DNA of 47,113 bases from an uncultured Thomasclavelia sp. (GCF_944324745.1 NZ_CALUXO010000011.1:1-47113); one strand, 5' to 3'; counted from the stretch's first letter, positions 8,300-17,144 are shown. The notes: generated by a model not told the origin, from the sequence alone. Program-made: numbers and translations.

Positions 8300-9052
8300 T
8301 TATCCCATTGTAAATAAATCAATTAACCATTGACTTAAATCTGGAAAATAATTACGTAAAAAATTGACTAGATCACTATGTTTTATAAACTGAACCTGTT
8401 GATTAATTATCACTTTGACCATGCCATTATCAATTGGCTGAATCGTCATTTTTCCTCGAGCTACAGATCCATAACCAATTTGATTAGCAATTGCTAAACC
8501 ACCAACAGCATAGATTCCAATGGCCACCGCTCCAATTGCCAGATATCCAATAGCGATTGCTCCTATCGCAATCGTTCCAACAGCTATACTACCGATTCCA
8601 AGTAATAAACCAGCACTAATGGCGCCAATAGCAACAAGAGCTAAAGATACACAGCCAAATGTCAGCAAACCAATTGAAACAATACCAATCGCAAAAATAC
8701 CATAAGCAATATTACCAATGGCAATAATTCCCTTAGCTTTTTTCAATCCCCGACCAATATTGATATGAACTAATGGTAAATTAAATATTTTTGTTTTGCT
8801 TTGATATTCATAACTCCAGCGATAATGACGAAATAAATTTATAGTTTCCCTTTGCTGATTATCATCATCAAACTCTGATAAATTTACATTATAAATACGG
8901 CATAATTGTTTTACCTGTTCAAGATTGGGAATTGTCAAATCACTTTCCCATTTGCTCAACGTTTGTCTAGTTACATTTATTCTTTGAGCAACATCTTCTT
9001 GGGATAACCCTTGTTTTTTACGTAATGATACTAGTTTTTCTCCTAAACTCAT
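8300..9052 (-). CDS. XRE regulator fused to a glycine-pentad hydrophobic repeat domain
   Basis: Protein of 250 aa. Residues 1-60 are a Cro/CI-type helix-turn-helix (QEDVAQRINVTRQTLSKWES). Residues about 108-200 are a hydrophobic repeat with glycine at nearly every fifth position (108, 113, 118, 123, 128, 133, 143, 148, then after a one-residue slip 154/159, 164, 169, 174, 179, 184) in units such as AIGAI and AIGYL. A soluble tail of about 50 aa ends the protein. The repeat could be a membrane-embedded bundle or a solenoid; either would make a surface-tethered or ligand-sensing regulator. The ATG is preceded by AGGAGA. Targets are unknown; there is no operon partner. Confidence 0.8.
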   Translation of the reverse strand: MSLGEKLVSLRKKQGLSQEDVAQRINVTRQTLSKWESDLTIPNLEQVKQLCRIYNVNLSEFDDDNQQRETINLFRHYRWSYEYQSKTKIFNLPLVHINIGRGLKKAKGIIAIGNIAYGIFAIGIVSIGLLTFGCVSLALVAIGAISAGLLLGIGSIAVGTIAIGAIAIGYLAIGAVAIGIYAVGGLAIANQIGYGSVARGKMTIQPIDNGMVKVIINQQVQFIKHSDLVNFLRNYFPDLSQWLIDLFTMG

Positions 9053-9138
9053 GGTCTATCTCTCCTTTGACATCCATCATTTTAAGAGAAAAACTAATTA
9101 TTGTCTATCAATTAAACGTAACATCAACGCAAATATTA

Positions 9139-9272
9139 TTAACACGTTCGTGATATCAATGAAATAATAAACAAATCAATTCCTGCTACCATAAAAACTA
9201 ATCCGATTCCAGCCTACTTTTTAATTTTCAAACCCATTTTTGATTAGATATTTTCTTCTTAGCTATTTCCAC
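9139..9272 (-). pseudogene. Possible decayed small membrane-protein gene
   Basis: In the 371-base gap 9053-9423 the minus strand has an AAAGGAG followed by a short GTG frame (from 9272). A second frame from ATG 9237 carries an in-frame TAG after seven codons and then reads AGIGLVFMVAGIDLFIISLI, a membrane-like segment, to a stop at 9139. It looks like a remnant with a frameshift and a nonsense codon. The rest of the gap shows nothing else except the terminator at 9389-9410. Confidence 0.2.
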
Positions 9273-9388
9273 GATTTGCTCCTTTCATCATGTCAGTTTA
9301 AATCTAATTTGACTATCAAATATCTTTAACATCGTTTTTTGACAAAATTATTTGATAATAATCAATATTTCCTAGGAAATACAAAAAA

Positions 9389-9410
9389 CCGAAGGACTAA
9401 TAACCTTCGG
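9389..9410 (-). terminator. Intrinsic terminator of the MarR/activase operon
   Basis: On the minus strand CCGAAGG pairs with CCTTCGG around an 8-base loop, followed by TTTTTTG, 13 bases past the stop of the activase gene. Confidence 0.85.
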
Positions 9411-9423
9411 CTAATTTTTATAT

Positions 9424-12400
9424 TTAAGCTTGACTTTCTTCTTGGGCCTTTAAGTTTTTAAAAGCCGTTGAAAGCATCAATTTAATTCGGTTCAATTGGT
9501 TAACTTCACTAGCTCCTGGATCATAGTCAATTGCCACAATATTACTTTGTGGATAAGCTTTACGTAAAGCTTTGATTGCTCCTTTACCAGTAACATGGTT
9601 TGGTAAGCAGGCAAATGGCTGCATACATACAATATTCGGTGCTCCAGATTCAATTAATTCAATCATTTCACCTGTTAAGAACCAACCTTCACCAGTCTGG
9701 TTTCCAATTGAAACAATTTGGCTGGCTTTATCAGCTAAATGCGCAATTGAAGCTGGTGGATCAAACCGTTTTGATTTTTTCAATGCCTTGATCATATCAT
9801 GACGCAATAAATCAACAAATTTAATTGCTAAATTACAAATACGAACACTATTTTTAGAAGCATGGAAATGTTTATTTTCAAAATCAGTGCTATAGAAACA
9901 GTATTGGAAGAAATCAATTAAATCTGGCATTACTGCTTCGCCACCTTCACGTTCAATGATTTCGACAATTTCATTATTAGCCGTTGGATGGAATTTTACT
10001 AAGATTTCCCCAACTAAACCAACTCGTGGCTTTTTAATATCTAATAATGGTAACTCATCAAATTCTTTAACAATTTGATAAACATTCTTTCTAAATTTAG
10101 TGATGCTACCATCTTTAACATTAGCTTGACAGCGATCAACCCAAGATTCATATAATTCATTAGCACTTCCTGGCGTTGCTTCATATGGACGTACTCGGTA
10201 TAAAACACGCATAAATAAGTCACCATACATTGCTCCAATAATAGCTTTTTTCGCTAATGGTAAGGTAATTTTAAAACCTGGATTATTTTCTAACCCTTGC
10301 AAGTTGGCAGAAATTACCGGAACCTGTGGCATTCCAGCATCTTTTAATGCCTTACGGATAAAGGCAATATAATTAGTTGCCCGGCAACCACCACCTGTTT
10401 GTGATATGATTACAGCTGTTTTATTTAAATCATATTCACCACTCAATAGTGCTTCCATTATTTGTCCTGTTACTAAAATACTTGGATAGCAAGCATCATT
10501 ATTAACATATTTTAATCCGGCATCAACAGCCCCTTTATCGACTGATGGTAAAACGACGAGATTATATCCAGATTCTCTCATTGCTGTTTCCACAAATTGG
10601 AAGTGGATTGGTGACATTTGTGGACATAAAATAGTATACCCTTCTTCTTTCATTTCCTTAGTAAATGGTACTTTTAACGGCTGGAATTTAGGATAAATCA
10701 TTCGATTTTCAGCACTTTGTTTTAAAAGAGTGGCTTTTAAAGAACGGATTCTAATTCTAATTGCTCCTAAGTTACTTCCTTCGTCAATCTTAATTAAAGT
10801 ATAAATTTTATGACGAGCTTTTAATATTTCAGCTACCTGATCACTAGTTACAGCATCAAGACCACAACCAAATGATGTTAATTGAATCAATTCAAGATTA
10901 GGTTGGGTAGAAACAAATGAAGCAGCTCGATATAGTCTTGAGTGATAAGTCCATTGGTCAACTACTCGTAATTGATCAACTTCTTTATCCAAATGACAAA
11001 CACTATCTTCAGTCAACACAGCCATTCCTTCAGCTGTAATTAAATCTGCTAATCCATGATTAATTTCTGGATCCACATGATAAGGACGACCAGCTAAAAC
11101 TATTCCTCTAATATTATTTTCTTTTAGATATCCTAGAACTAATTCACCTTGTTCCTGAATATCTTTACGACATTTAGCTAATTCTTCATATGCGGCATCA
11201 ATAGCTTCTTTTAACTCTTTATCATTAACATTAAAAGCACTTAATTCATCTTTTAAAACATTAAATAATGTTTTAGGATTACTTAAGTCCATAAATGGAT
11301 TTCTAAAAATTACATCATCGCTTTGTAAACTATCAACATTATTTCTAATTACTTCTGGATATGAAGTAACTACTGGACAATTGTAATGATTATTGGCAGT
11401 ATCAAATTCTTTGCGTTCATAAGCTACACTTGGATAGAAAATAAAGCGAACTCCTTTTTCAATTAAAGCTTCAATATGGCCATGAGAAATTTTGGCAGGA
11501 TAGCAAACACTTTCAGATGGTATTGATTCCATTCCTTTTTCATAAATAGCTTTAGAAGAACGTGGTGATAACGCTACTCTAAATCCCAATTTAGTAAAGA
11601 ATGTATGCCAGAATGGATAATTTTCATACATATTTAATACTCGAGGAATTCCAACAGTTCCTCTTTTAGCCTGATCCTCAGTTAAAGAACGATAATTAAA
11701 TACTCGGCGATATTTATAATCAAATAAGTTTGGTAACTTTTTAGATTTTAATGGTAAATTAGCCCCTCGTTCACAACGGTTACCACTAATATATTCACTA
11801 TTATCATTGAAAGTTGAAACAGTTAACATACAATGGTTAGTACATTTTTGGCAATAACGAATCTCACTTTGACAAGTGAAAGCTTCTAATTGTTCTTTGT
11901 TTAATAACGTTGTTGGTTGTCCATGATAACTTTCACGAGCTAAACGGGCAATCCCAAAAGCCCCCATCAAACCAGCAATATCAGGACGAATTGCATTGAC
12001 TCCGGCTTCTTTTTCAAAAGCACGTAAAACTGCTTCATTATAGAAAGTACCACCTTGTACTAAGATACTATTTCCTAATTCTTCTTTACTTCTTAGTTTA
12101 ATTACTTTATATAAAGCATTTTTAATGACTGAATATGATAATCCGGCACTAATATCTTCGACTTTAGCCCCTTCTTTTTGCGCCTGTTTAACTTTTGAAT
12201 TCATAAAGACAGTACAACGACTACCTAAATCGATTGGAGCTCTAGATTTTAAAGCCATAGCGGCAAAGTCACTAACATTGTATCCTAATGATTTAGCAAA
12301 AGTTTCAATAAATGAACCACAACCACTAGAACATGCTTCATTTAATAATATATCCTGAATAATTCCATCTTTAATTTTGATGGCTTTCATATCTTGACCA

Positions 12401-13668
12401 CCAATATCTAAAATGAAACTTACATCTTCTTTAAAATATGTTGCTGCCTTATAATGAGCCATTGTCTCAACTTCACTCATATCAACTTTCATGGCTGCTT
12501 TAACTAAGGCTTCACCATAACCAGTAACCCCACTATATGCTAATTTTACATTTGGTGGCAAAATATCATAAATCTCTTTAATGATTTTTTGAACGACACC
12601 TAATGGATTACCTTCATTAGAATCATAGAATGAATATAAAATCGAATCATTATCATCGATCAAAACTGCTTTTGTAGTTGTAGAACCAACGTCTAAACCT
12701 AAATAAGCATTTCCAATATAACTCTTTAAATCATTTTTTCTAACTTTATCAATATAATGACGATGTCTAAATTCATTTAATTCTTCATCATTTTTAAATA
12801 GCGGGTCTAACGTATTCCCTTTAGATAATTTACTTTCATCAATATTTTCTAATCGATTGATCAAAGTATCAATATCAGTACTTTCAGTTTCTTCTTTAGC
12901 TAATAATGTTGCTCCCATAGCAACAAATAATTGAGAATTATCAGGGAAAATAATCTCATCTTCTTTTAATTTCAAAGTATCAATAAAACATTGTCTTAAT
13001 TGGTCAAGGAAATATAAAGGTCCTCCTAAGAAAGCTACATTTCCTCGAATCGGTTTACCACAAGCTAAACCACTGATTGTTTGATTAACAACTGCCTGGA
13101 AAATAGAAATTGCTAAATCTTCTTTATTTGCTCCATCATTAATTAATGGCTGAATATCTGTTTTGGCAAACACACCACAACGTGATGCAATTGGATAAAT
13201 AGTTGTGTAGTTTTTAGCTAGTTCGTTTAAACCAGCTGCATCAGTTTGTAATAATGATGCCATTTGGTCGATAAATGCCCCAGTTCCCCCAGCACAAGTA
13301 CCATTCATTCTTTGTTCCAATGAACCCTGGAAATATGTAATTTTGGCATCCTCACCACCTAATTCAATTGCAACGTCACATTCAGGAATATATGTTTCAA
13401 CTGTTTTAGTACATGCAATAACTTCTTGAACGAATTTAATTCCTAAACATTCTGATAAAGCCAACCCACCGGAACCAGTCATTACCGCTGTTATTGGAAG
13501 ATTTCCAAATTTTTCTTTAACTTCTTTTATTAAAGTATCAATTGTAGCTTGAATATCCGAATAATGTCTTTCATATTTTGAAAATATACAATTATCATCT
13601 TGATCAGTAATATAAACTTTTATCGTAGTTGACCCAACGTCAATTCCCATGTAATACTTCTTATCCAT
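9424..13668 (-). CDS. Giant 2-hydroxyacyl-CoA dehydratase activase (tandem BcrAD ASKHA + DUF2229 + HgdB-like)
   Basis: Multidomain protein of 1414 aa from the BadF/BadG/BcrA/BcrD family. ASKHA ATPase domain 1 (6-260) begins GIDVGSTTIK and has Cys125 (NGTCAGGTG) and Cys164 (SRCGVFAKTD). Domain 2 (322-580) begins GLDVGSTTTK and has Cys446 (NEACSSGCGSF) and Cys485 (SRCTVFMNS). These pairs match the Cys that hold the bridging [4Fe-4S] cluster in HgdC-type activators. A Cys cluster (606, 609, 613, 632), a DUF2229-type region (about 670-890) and an HgdB-like region (about 1020-1400, with SQTGGGCRATNY and CMQPFACLPNHVTGKG) follow. The family couples ATP hydrolysis to low-potential electron transfer for radical dehydration or related reductions; the acceptor is unknown. 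AGGAGA precedes the ATG and overlaps the marR stop. Confidence 0.9.
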   Translation of the reverse strand: MDKKYYMGIDVGSTTIKVYITDQDDNCIFSKYERHYSDIQATIDTLIKEVKEKFGNLPITAVMTGSGGLALSECLGIKFVQEVIACTKTVETYIPECDVAIELGGEDAKITYFQGSLEQRMNGTCAGGTGAFIDQMASLLQTDAAGLNELAKNYTTIYPIASRCGVFAKTDIQPLINDGANKEDLAISIFQAVVNQTISGLACGKPIRGNVAFLGGPLYFLDQLRQCFIDTLKLKEDEIIFPDNSQLFVAMGATLLAKEETESTDIDTLINRLENIDESKLSKGNTLDPLFKNDEELNEFRHRHYIDKVRKNDLKSYIGNAYLGLDVGSTTTKAVLIDDNDSILYSFYDSNEGNPLGVVQKIIKEIYDILPPNVKLAYSGVTGYGEALVKAAMKVDMSEVETMAHYKAATYFKEDVSFILDIGGQDMKAIKIKDGIIQDILLNEACSSGCGSFIETFAKSLGYNVSDFAAMALKSRAPIDLGSRCTVFMNSKVKQAQKEGAKVEDISAGLSYSVIKNALYKVIKLRSKEELGNSILVQGGTFYNEAVLRAFEKEAGVNAIRPDIAGLMGAFGIARLARESYHGQPTTLLNKEQLEAFTCQSEIRYCQKCTNHCMLTVSTFNDNSEYISGNRCERGANLPLKSKKLPNLFDYKYRRVFNYRSLTEDQAKRGTVGIPRVLNMYENYPFWHTFFTKLGFRVALSPRSSKAIYEKGMESIPSESVCYPAKISHGHIEALIEKGVRFIFYPSVAYERKEFDTANNHYNCPVVTSYPEVIRNNVDSLQSDDVIFRNPFMDLSNPKTLFNVLKDELSAFNVNDKELKEAIDAAYEELAKCRKDIQEQGELVLGYLKENNIRGIVLAGRPYHVDPEINHGLADLITAEGMAVLTEDSVCHLDKEVDQLRVVDQWTYHSRLYRAASFVSTQPNLELIQLTSFGCGLDAVTSDQVAEILKARHKIYTLIKIDEGSNLGAIRIRIRSLKATLLKQSAENRMIYPKFQPLKVPFTKEMKEEGYTILCPQMSPIHFQFVETAMRESGYNLVVLPSVDKGAVDAGLKYVNNDACYPSILVTGQIMEALLSGEYDLNKTAVIISQTGGGCRATNYIAFIRKALKDAGMPQVPVISANLQGLENNPGFKITLPLAKKAIIGAMYGDLFMRVLYRVRPYEATPGSANELYESWVDRCQANVKDGSITKFRKNVYQIVKEFDELPLLDIKKPRVGLVGEILVKFHPTANNEIVEIIEREGGEAVMPDLIDFFQYCFYSTDFENKHFHASKNSVRICNLAIKFVDLLRHDMIKALKKSKRFDPPASIAHLADKASQIVSIGNQTGEGWFLTGEMIELIESGAPNIVCMQPFACLPNHVTGKGAIKALRKAYPQSNIVAIDYDPGASEVNQLNRIKLMLSTAFKNLKAQEESQA

Positions 13669-13677
13669 TTTGTTCTC

Positions 13678-14112
13678 CTACTCTAAATTTTTCTTTATCT
13701 TACCTATAATTTTTAAAAATTGCTCAATTTCTTCAGGCTCAAGATTTTTTGTCAAAGTTTGTTCCATTTCTTGAATATGCTGTTCCAAAGAATCCTTAAA
13801 TTCCAAAGCCTTTTGTGTCAAAATAATTTTCTTTAATCTAGCATCATAATCAACACCAACTCTAGTAATAAAACCATTATTTTCCAAACAATGAAGTAAT
13901 CCAGTAGCACTAGAACGGCGAATATTAAAAATCACTTCTAGATCTTTTTGAAAAATATCTTCACCCTGGTGATCATATAAATAACAAAGCAGCAAACCCT
14001 GTGGCCCTGTTAGATTACATCCACTATTTAAATATCCAATTTCATTTAAGTAGCGTCCAATCAAATTAGCTAAAACCTTTATTTCAATACCAATTTGCAT
14101 CTCCTGCATCAT
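13678..14112 (-). CDS. MarR-family regulator
   Basis: Winged-helix regulator of about 144 aa. The sequence runs LTGPQGLLLCYLYDHQGEDI, then the recognition region IFNIRRSSATGLLHCLENNG and the wing DYDARLKKIILT, in the usual MarR order. Two adjacent ATGs (14112, 14109) follow GTGGGGTGA; the open frame to 14157 overlaps the promoter and is rejected. It is first in a two-gene operon: its TAG stop is part of the ribosome-binding site of the giant activase. A palindrome at 14125-14140 abuts its own -10, so autorepression with coregulation of the activase is likely (inference). Confidence 0.88.
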   Translation of the reverse strand: MMQEMQIGIEIKVLANLIGRYLNEIGYLNSGCNLTGPQGLLLCYLYDHQGEDIFQKDLEVIFNIRRSSATGLLHCLENNGFITRVGVDYDARLKKIILTQKALEFKDSLEQHIQEMEQTLTKNLEPEEIEQFLKIIGKIKKNLE

Positions 14113-14124
14113 TTCACCCCACTT

Positions 14125-14140
14125 TGTTAGGTTGCTAACA
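14125..14140. promoter_or_regulatory. Palindromic MarR operator candidate
   Basis: TGTTAG-GTTG-CTAACA is a perfect 6+6 inverted repeat located between the -10 hexamer and the marR ribosome-binding site, where a bound repressor would block transcription. Confidence 0.6.
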
Positions 14141-14167
14141 TTATATACTAATGTCAAAAGTTGTCAA
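14140..14167 (-). promoter_or_regulatory. Consensus promoter of the marR/activase operon
   Basis: On the minus strand a perfect TTGACA (14167-14162) and a perfect TATAAT (14145-14140) are separated by 16 bases. It is the strongest promoter seen in the window, consistent with a repressed gene. Confidence 0.8.
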
Positions 14168-14242
14168 CGGATATGCTTAAAATATTAGACAATTTTTCTT
14201 TTTTTATTCTCTATTTTTGACTTAATTTCTTTTTATTGCATT

Positions 14243-14271
14243 AAAAAAGGTTCAACTTAATGAACCTTTTT
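14243..14271 (-). terminator. Terminator after the O-antigen-ligase-like gene
   Basis: AAAAAGGTTCA pairs with TGAACCTTTTT around a 6-base loop; the gene's stop is at 14275-14277. T tracts occur on both sides. Confidence 0.75.
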
Positions 14272-14274
14272 CTT

Positions 14275-15627
14275 TCAATCTGTTTTTTCTATTCGTTGAT
14301 ATGCATATAAATACCCTAAAAAACACCAAGCCAATGTTGCCGATAATGAATAAATATAAAAAACACCATAATCGGTTAAACTACCTAAAAATTCACATAA
14401 AACAATCATCGTAAACATCTGCACCACAAAATATAGTGAAGTTCCCCGACAACGTTTCAATACTTTAAAAATCATTGCAATCGATTGGACAAAAAACAGA
14501 ACAAACAAGATAAATCCAATAATTCCCGTTGAAACTAAAGCTTCTAAAAAGACATTATGACTATGAACAACTTGAATCGCCCAATAATCTAAAACATCTG
14601 TTTCCTGACTACCAATCTTTTTAAAATTATTTGCTCCAATTCCAATTACCGGATCATTTTGCCAGATTTCTAGAGCTGTTTTCGTTAAGGATATCCGTCC
14701 ATTTGATACCTCATCAATAATTTGCAATCCCTGATTAAAATCATCATAATTACCAGAAACTAATAATCGTCCAGCTTCAACTAGTTCATCCATTTGAAAA
14801 CGACTAGTTTCATGTATCGTCAATTCACCAACTGATGGAACAATATTAACTAAGTATTGTCCTAATAAACCAGTACCCGCGATTACAATGACCAAGGCTC
14901 CAATTAAAGAAATCCGTTTAAGCATACTATAGGGCTTGCGTCTGATTAAAAAATAATAGCCAACCATAATAATGATAATAACTAGAATTACTAAGGCAAT
15001 CCGACATTTAGTCAACAAAATATAAATTATTTGAATTCCGATATTCAATAAATACCAATAGCGACCACGATATTTTTGCCTAACAGCCACTAACGCCAGA
15101 ACTATCGTAATACAAGCTAGAAAAGCCGCCGGATTACTATTAAAATAAATTCCTGATAAACGACCAGCAACCACTCCTAAATTCCAGCCATTAGCCACAC
15201 TGGAAAAATTGATTGCATACATCCCAATCGATATTAAAGAAGCAACTCCAACTAAAATGTTGACAATCATGATAATCGGTTTTACTTCCTGATGAATCTG
15301 TTTTTTTGTCATCGAGGATGGATTATTAAAAATAAGCAGATATATCACTAATTGCATAATAGCAATAACATATGAATTTAAATCACTATAATCATTTAAA
15401 CAAGTTGCCAGCAATAAAACCAATCCCTGTAAGATCATTAAAATGCTATAGTTATTTTTAATTGTAAATTCTTTTTTATAAAGATCATGTATAAATATCA
15501 ATCCAGCCCAGATTAATATCGGGACAAATAAGTAATTTATTTCAATTCCTAAATAGCCTAATGCTAAGGTATTAATAAACATATATATAATAAAACATAA
15601 TTTAAAATACTTACGATTAAAAACCAT
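14275..15627 (-). CDS. O-antigen ligase (Wzy/WaaL)-like polytopic membrane protein
   Basis: Integral membrane protein of 450 aa with about 11-12 hydrophobic segments and one large outside loop (about 265-345) before the conserved VHSHNVFLEALVSTGIIGF block, the hallmark of the Wzy_C/O-antigen-ligase fold. NSNPAAFLACI earlier in the protein is also typical. In Gram-positives such proteins polymerise or transfer cell-surface polysaccharide. No glycosyltransferase or flippase gene lies nearby, so the acceptor and glycan are unknown. GGAG lies about 9 bases before the ATG. It is transcribed alone, with a terminator at 14243-14271. A second member of the family is at 33081-34265. Confidence 0.85.
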   Translation of the reverse strand: MVFNRKYFKLCFIIYMFINTLALGYLGIEINYLFVPILIWAGLIFIHDLYKKEFTIKNNYSILMILQGLVLLLATCLNDYSDLNSYVIAIMQLVIYLLIFNNPSSMTKKQIHQEVKPIIMIVNILVGVASLISIGMYAINFSSVANGWNLGVVAGRLSGIYFNSNPAAFLACITIVLALVAVRQKYRGRYWYLLNIGIQIIYILLTKCRIALVILVIIIIMVGYYFLIRRKPYSMLKRISLIGALVIVIAGTGLLGQYLVNIVPSVGELTIHETSRFQMDELVEAGRLLVSGNYDDFNQGLQIIDEVSNGRISLTKTALEIWQNDPVIGIGANNFKKIGSQETDVLDYWAIQVVHSHNVFLEALVSTGIIGFILFVLFFVQSIAMIFKVLKRCRGTSLYFVVQMFTMIVLCEFLGSLTDYGVFYIYSLSATLAWCFLGYLYAYQRIEKTD

Positions 15628-15932
15628 TTTCTATTTCTCCAATATATTTAACAACTATTATACCATTTCTTCAAAAAAATTAAATACTAACCCTTTTTAT
15701 CTTTTAAACAAAAAATTCCATAAATTTTCAATTATTTAAATAATATATAAAAAGAAATAGAATCCTAAATATAAATTGCTACTAGTATTAAAATAACAAC
15801 TTTTTAATAAAAAAAGCTAAAATTAATTTATCCTAGAAACAAAAAATATACCTATTATCTTAGACAAAGCACTAGCTAAACTGTATTAATGATCAACACT
15901 GAATAATCAAAACTGGGATTTCATAGTTAGTT
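15628..15932. other. AT-rich intergenic stretch, no feature seen
   Basis: Very AT-rich. I see no open frame with a ribosome-binding site, no convincing hairpin with a T tract, and no repeat. The 3' end of the DUF4405 gene at 15933 lacks an obvious terminator here. Confidence 0.5.
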
Positions 15933-16588
15933 TTATCTTTTTTGTAACCATTTAAAACCATAATGTCCAATAAATATTCCAAGCCCCATTAATGAAAGAT
16001 AATCAAGATAAAATAATAAAACTGGTTCTTGAAAATCAAAAAATACAAATTCTGATTGTAAAAACAGATACGTTAAAAAATTCCTATCAATAAAAACAAA
16101 TAATCCATATCCAGCAATAATTAAACTAATAATAAACAAAAATCTCTTATTCACTTTTAATTCAATCTGTTTCTTTAAAAGATTAATGACCATATTCCAA
16201 TGCATTCCTAGATGAACTGCCATTAAAATAAATCCCCAATAAGCTCCTAAAATATGCAATCTTCGTGCCAAAGATAAACCACCATTAAGCCCTAAAAAGC
16301 CAAAAACATACCGTGACATAACTATTCCACTATACATCTGTAAAAACATAGTAATCAACAATAACCCGATTACACTGATTCTAATTAGCTTTGATAAAGT
16401 CATCTGTCCTTTAAACAATCCTCGATACCAGTTTCGATTTAACAAATGGTGCCCGATAAATAAAACAAACATCACCATTCCAGCCCATTCATGATTTGAC
16501 TCCCCAAAAAACTGATATCCCATTAAAAAAGTAAGATTAATGTCATCATTACATCAATAACAATTTTTATTACTAAAGATTTTTTCAT
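15933..16588 (-). pseudogene. DUF4405/cytochrome-b-like membrane protein gene, frameshifted near its start
   Basis: The main frame (ATG 16523, 196 aa) is a four-to-five-helix membrane protein with paired histidines (11, 25, 26, 90, 104, 108). Its HHLLNRNWYRG and RRLHILGAYWGFILMAVHLG motifs match the DUF4405 family, whose members probably bind heme. The family's N-terminal helix is present but in another frame: an ATG at 16588 with AGGAGGATTAAGCA reads MKKSLVIKIVIDVMMTLILL, then stops at TAA 16525-16523. One extra T in the T6 run would join the frames. The stop overlaps the downstream ATG as TAATG, so reinitiation could still make the 196-aa part. It may be a pseudogene, a phase-variable gene or a sequencing error. 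Confidence 0.7.
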
Positions 16589-16926
16589 TGCTTAATCCTC
16601 CTGATAAAATTATTAGACTATTTAATATAATTTTATCGAGTCTAAAATTATCTGTCTAATACTTATGATCAATCACTAAAAATAGCTATCAGGCATAATT
16701 CCTTTTATAACAAAAAGTGCCTCCTTTAAGATTACCACTCATAATTAGTTTTTTATTATTTTATCAGTTGTTCAAGTCACAAATACAACAGCAATATCAG
16801 CTTTTTCTAAGTAATAATATAATACTTAAAACGACAACAAGCCTGAAACAATCTGTTTTCATCACAGCAAGCAAAACTAATTTTAATTTTTAACTCCTGA
16901 TAGAGTTTATAAACGAATTGAACCAT
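16589..16926. other. Upstream region of the DUF4405 gene, mostly without features
   Basis: Apart from the TTAGAC repeats at 16611-16661 I see only scattered short frames. One is a 39-codon frame running from the ATG just after the stop of the 54-aa ORF at 16927; it resembles nothing I know. No terminator hairpin was found. Confidence 0.4.
16611..16661. promoter_or_regulatory. Three TTAGAC half-sites upstream of the DUF4405 gene
   Basis: TATTAGAC (16611-16618) and its perfect inverse GTCTAATA (16654-16661) flank a third copy, AGTCTAA (16639-16645). They begin 23 bases upstream of the start codon at 16588 and overlap where a promoter should sit (a TAAAAT -10 candidate lies between). They look like regulator half-sites; the regulator is unknown. 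Confidence 0.4.
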
Positions 16927-17091
16927 TTAAAACAAAATATAAATATGGGGATTTTCTATTTGGGACTTTTGTATTTTATGATTTAAATAATAATATATTT
17001 TTAGATAATCTATTTTAGTAACATTTTCTCCCTTATTTAAAAGTGAAAGTGACTTAGTAAGTTCTTGTAGTTGTTGATAAGTATTTTCCAT
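16927..17091 (-). CDS. Small hypothetical ORF (54 aa)
   Basis: ATG 17091 to TAA 16927 encodes a polar helical N-terminus (MENTYQQLQELTKSLSLL) and a tyrosine-rich tail. The ribosome-binding site is weak (GAG). An in-frame ATG follows the stop directly and continues 39 codons, so this may be one broken gene. It starts just past the sortase terminator. No family is recognised. Confidence 0.25.
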   Translation of the reverse strand: MENTYQQLQELTKSLSLLNKGENVTKIDYLKIYYYLNHKIQKSQIENPHIYILF

Positions 17092-17110
17092 ACAATATCT
17101 CGTTTGAAAA

Positions 17111-17139
17111 AAAACTGTTAACTTAGAGTTAACAGTTTT
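17111..17139 (-). terminator. Terminator of the ychF/sortase operon
   Basis: AAAACTGTTAAC and GTTAACAGTTTT form a perfect 12-bp stem with a 5-base loop, followed on the minus strand by a run of eight T. It starts 6 bases past the sortase stop. Confidence 0.9.
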
Positions 17140-17144
17140 ATCAG

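Noticed and set aside
8520-8705. Plus-strand frame with proline/isoleucine repeats
   Set aside because: It is the antisense shadow of the glycine-pentad repeat in the XRE gene; no ribosome-binding site.
16500-16530. Programmed -1 frameshift in the DUF4405 gene
   Set aside because: The P-site Phe codon could slip on the T run, but there is no canonical X-XXY-YYZ heptamer and no downstream stimulatory structure that I can see; mutation or reinitiation is simpler.
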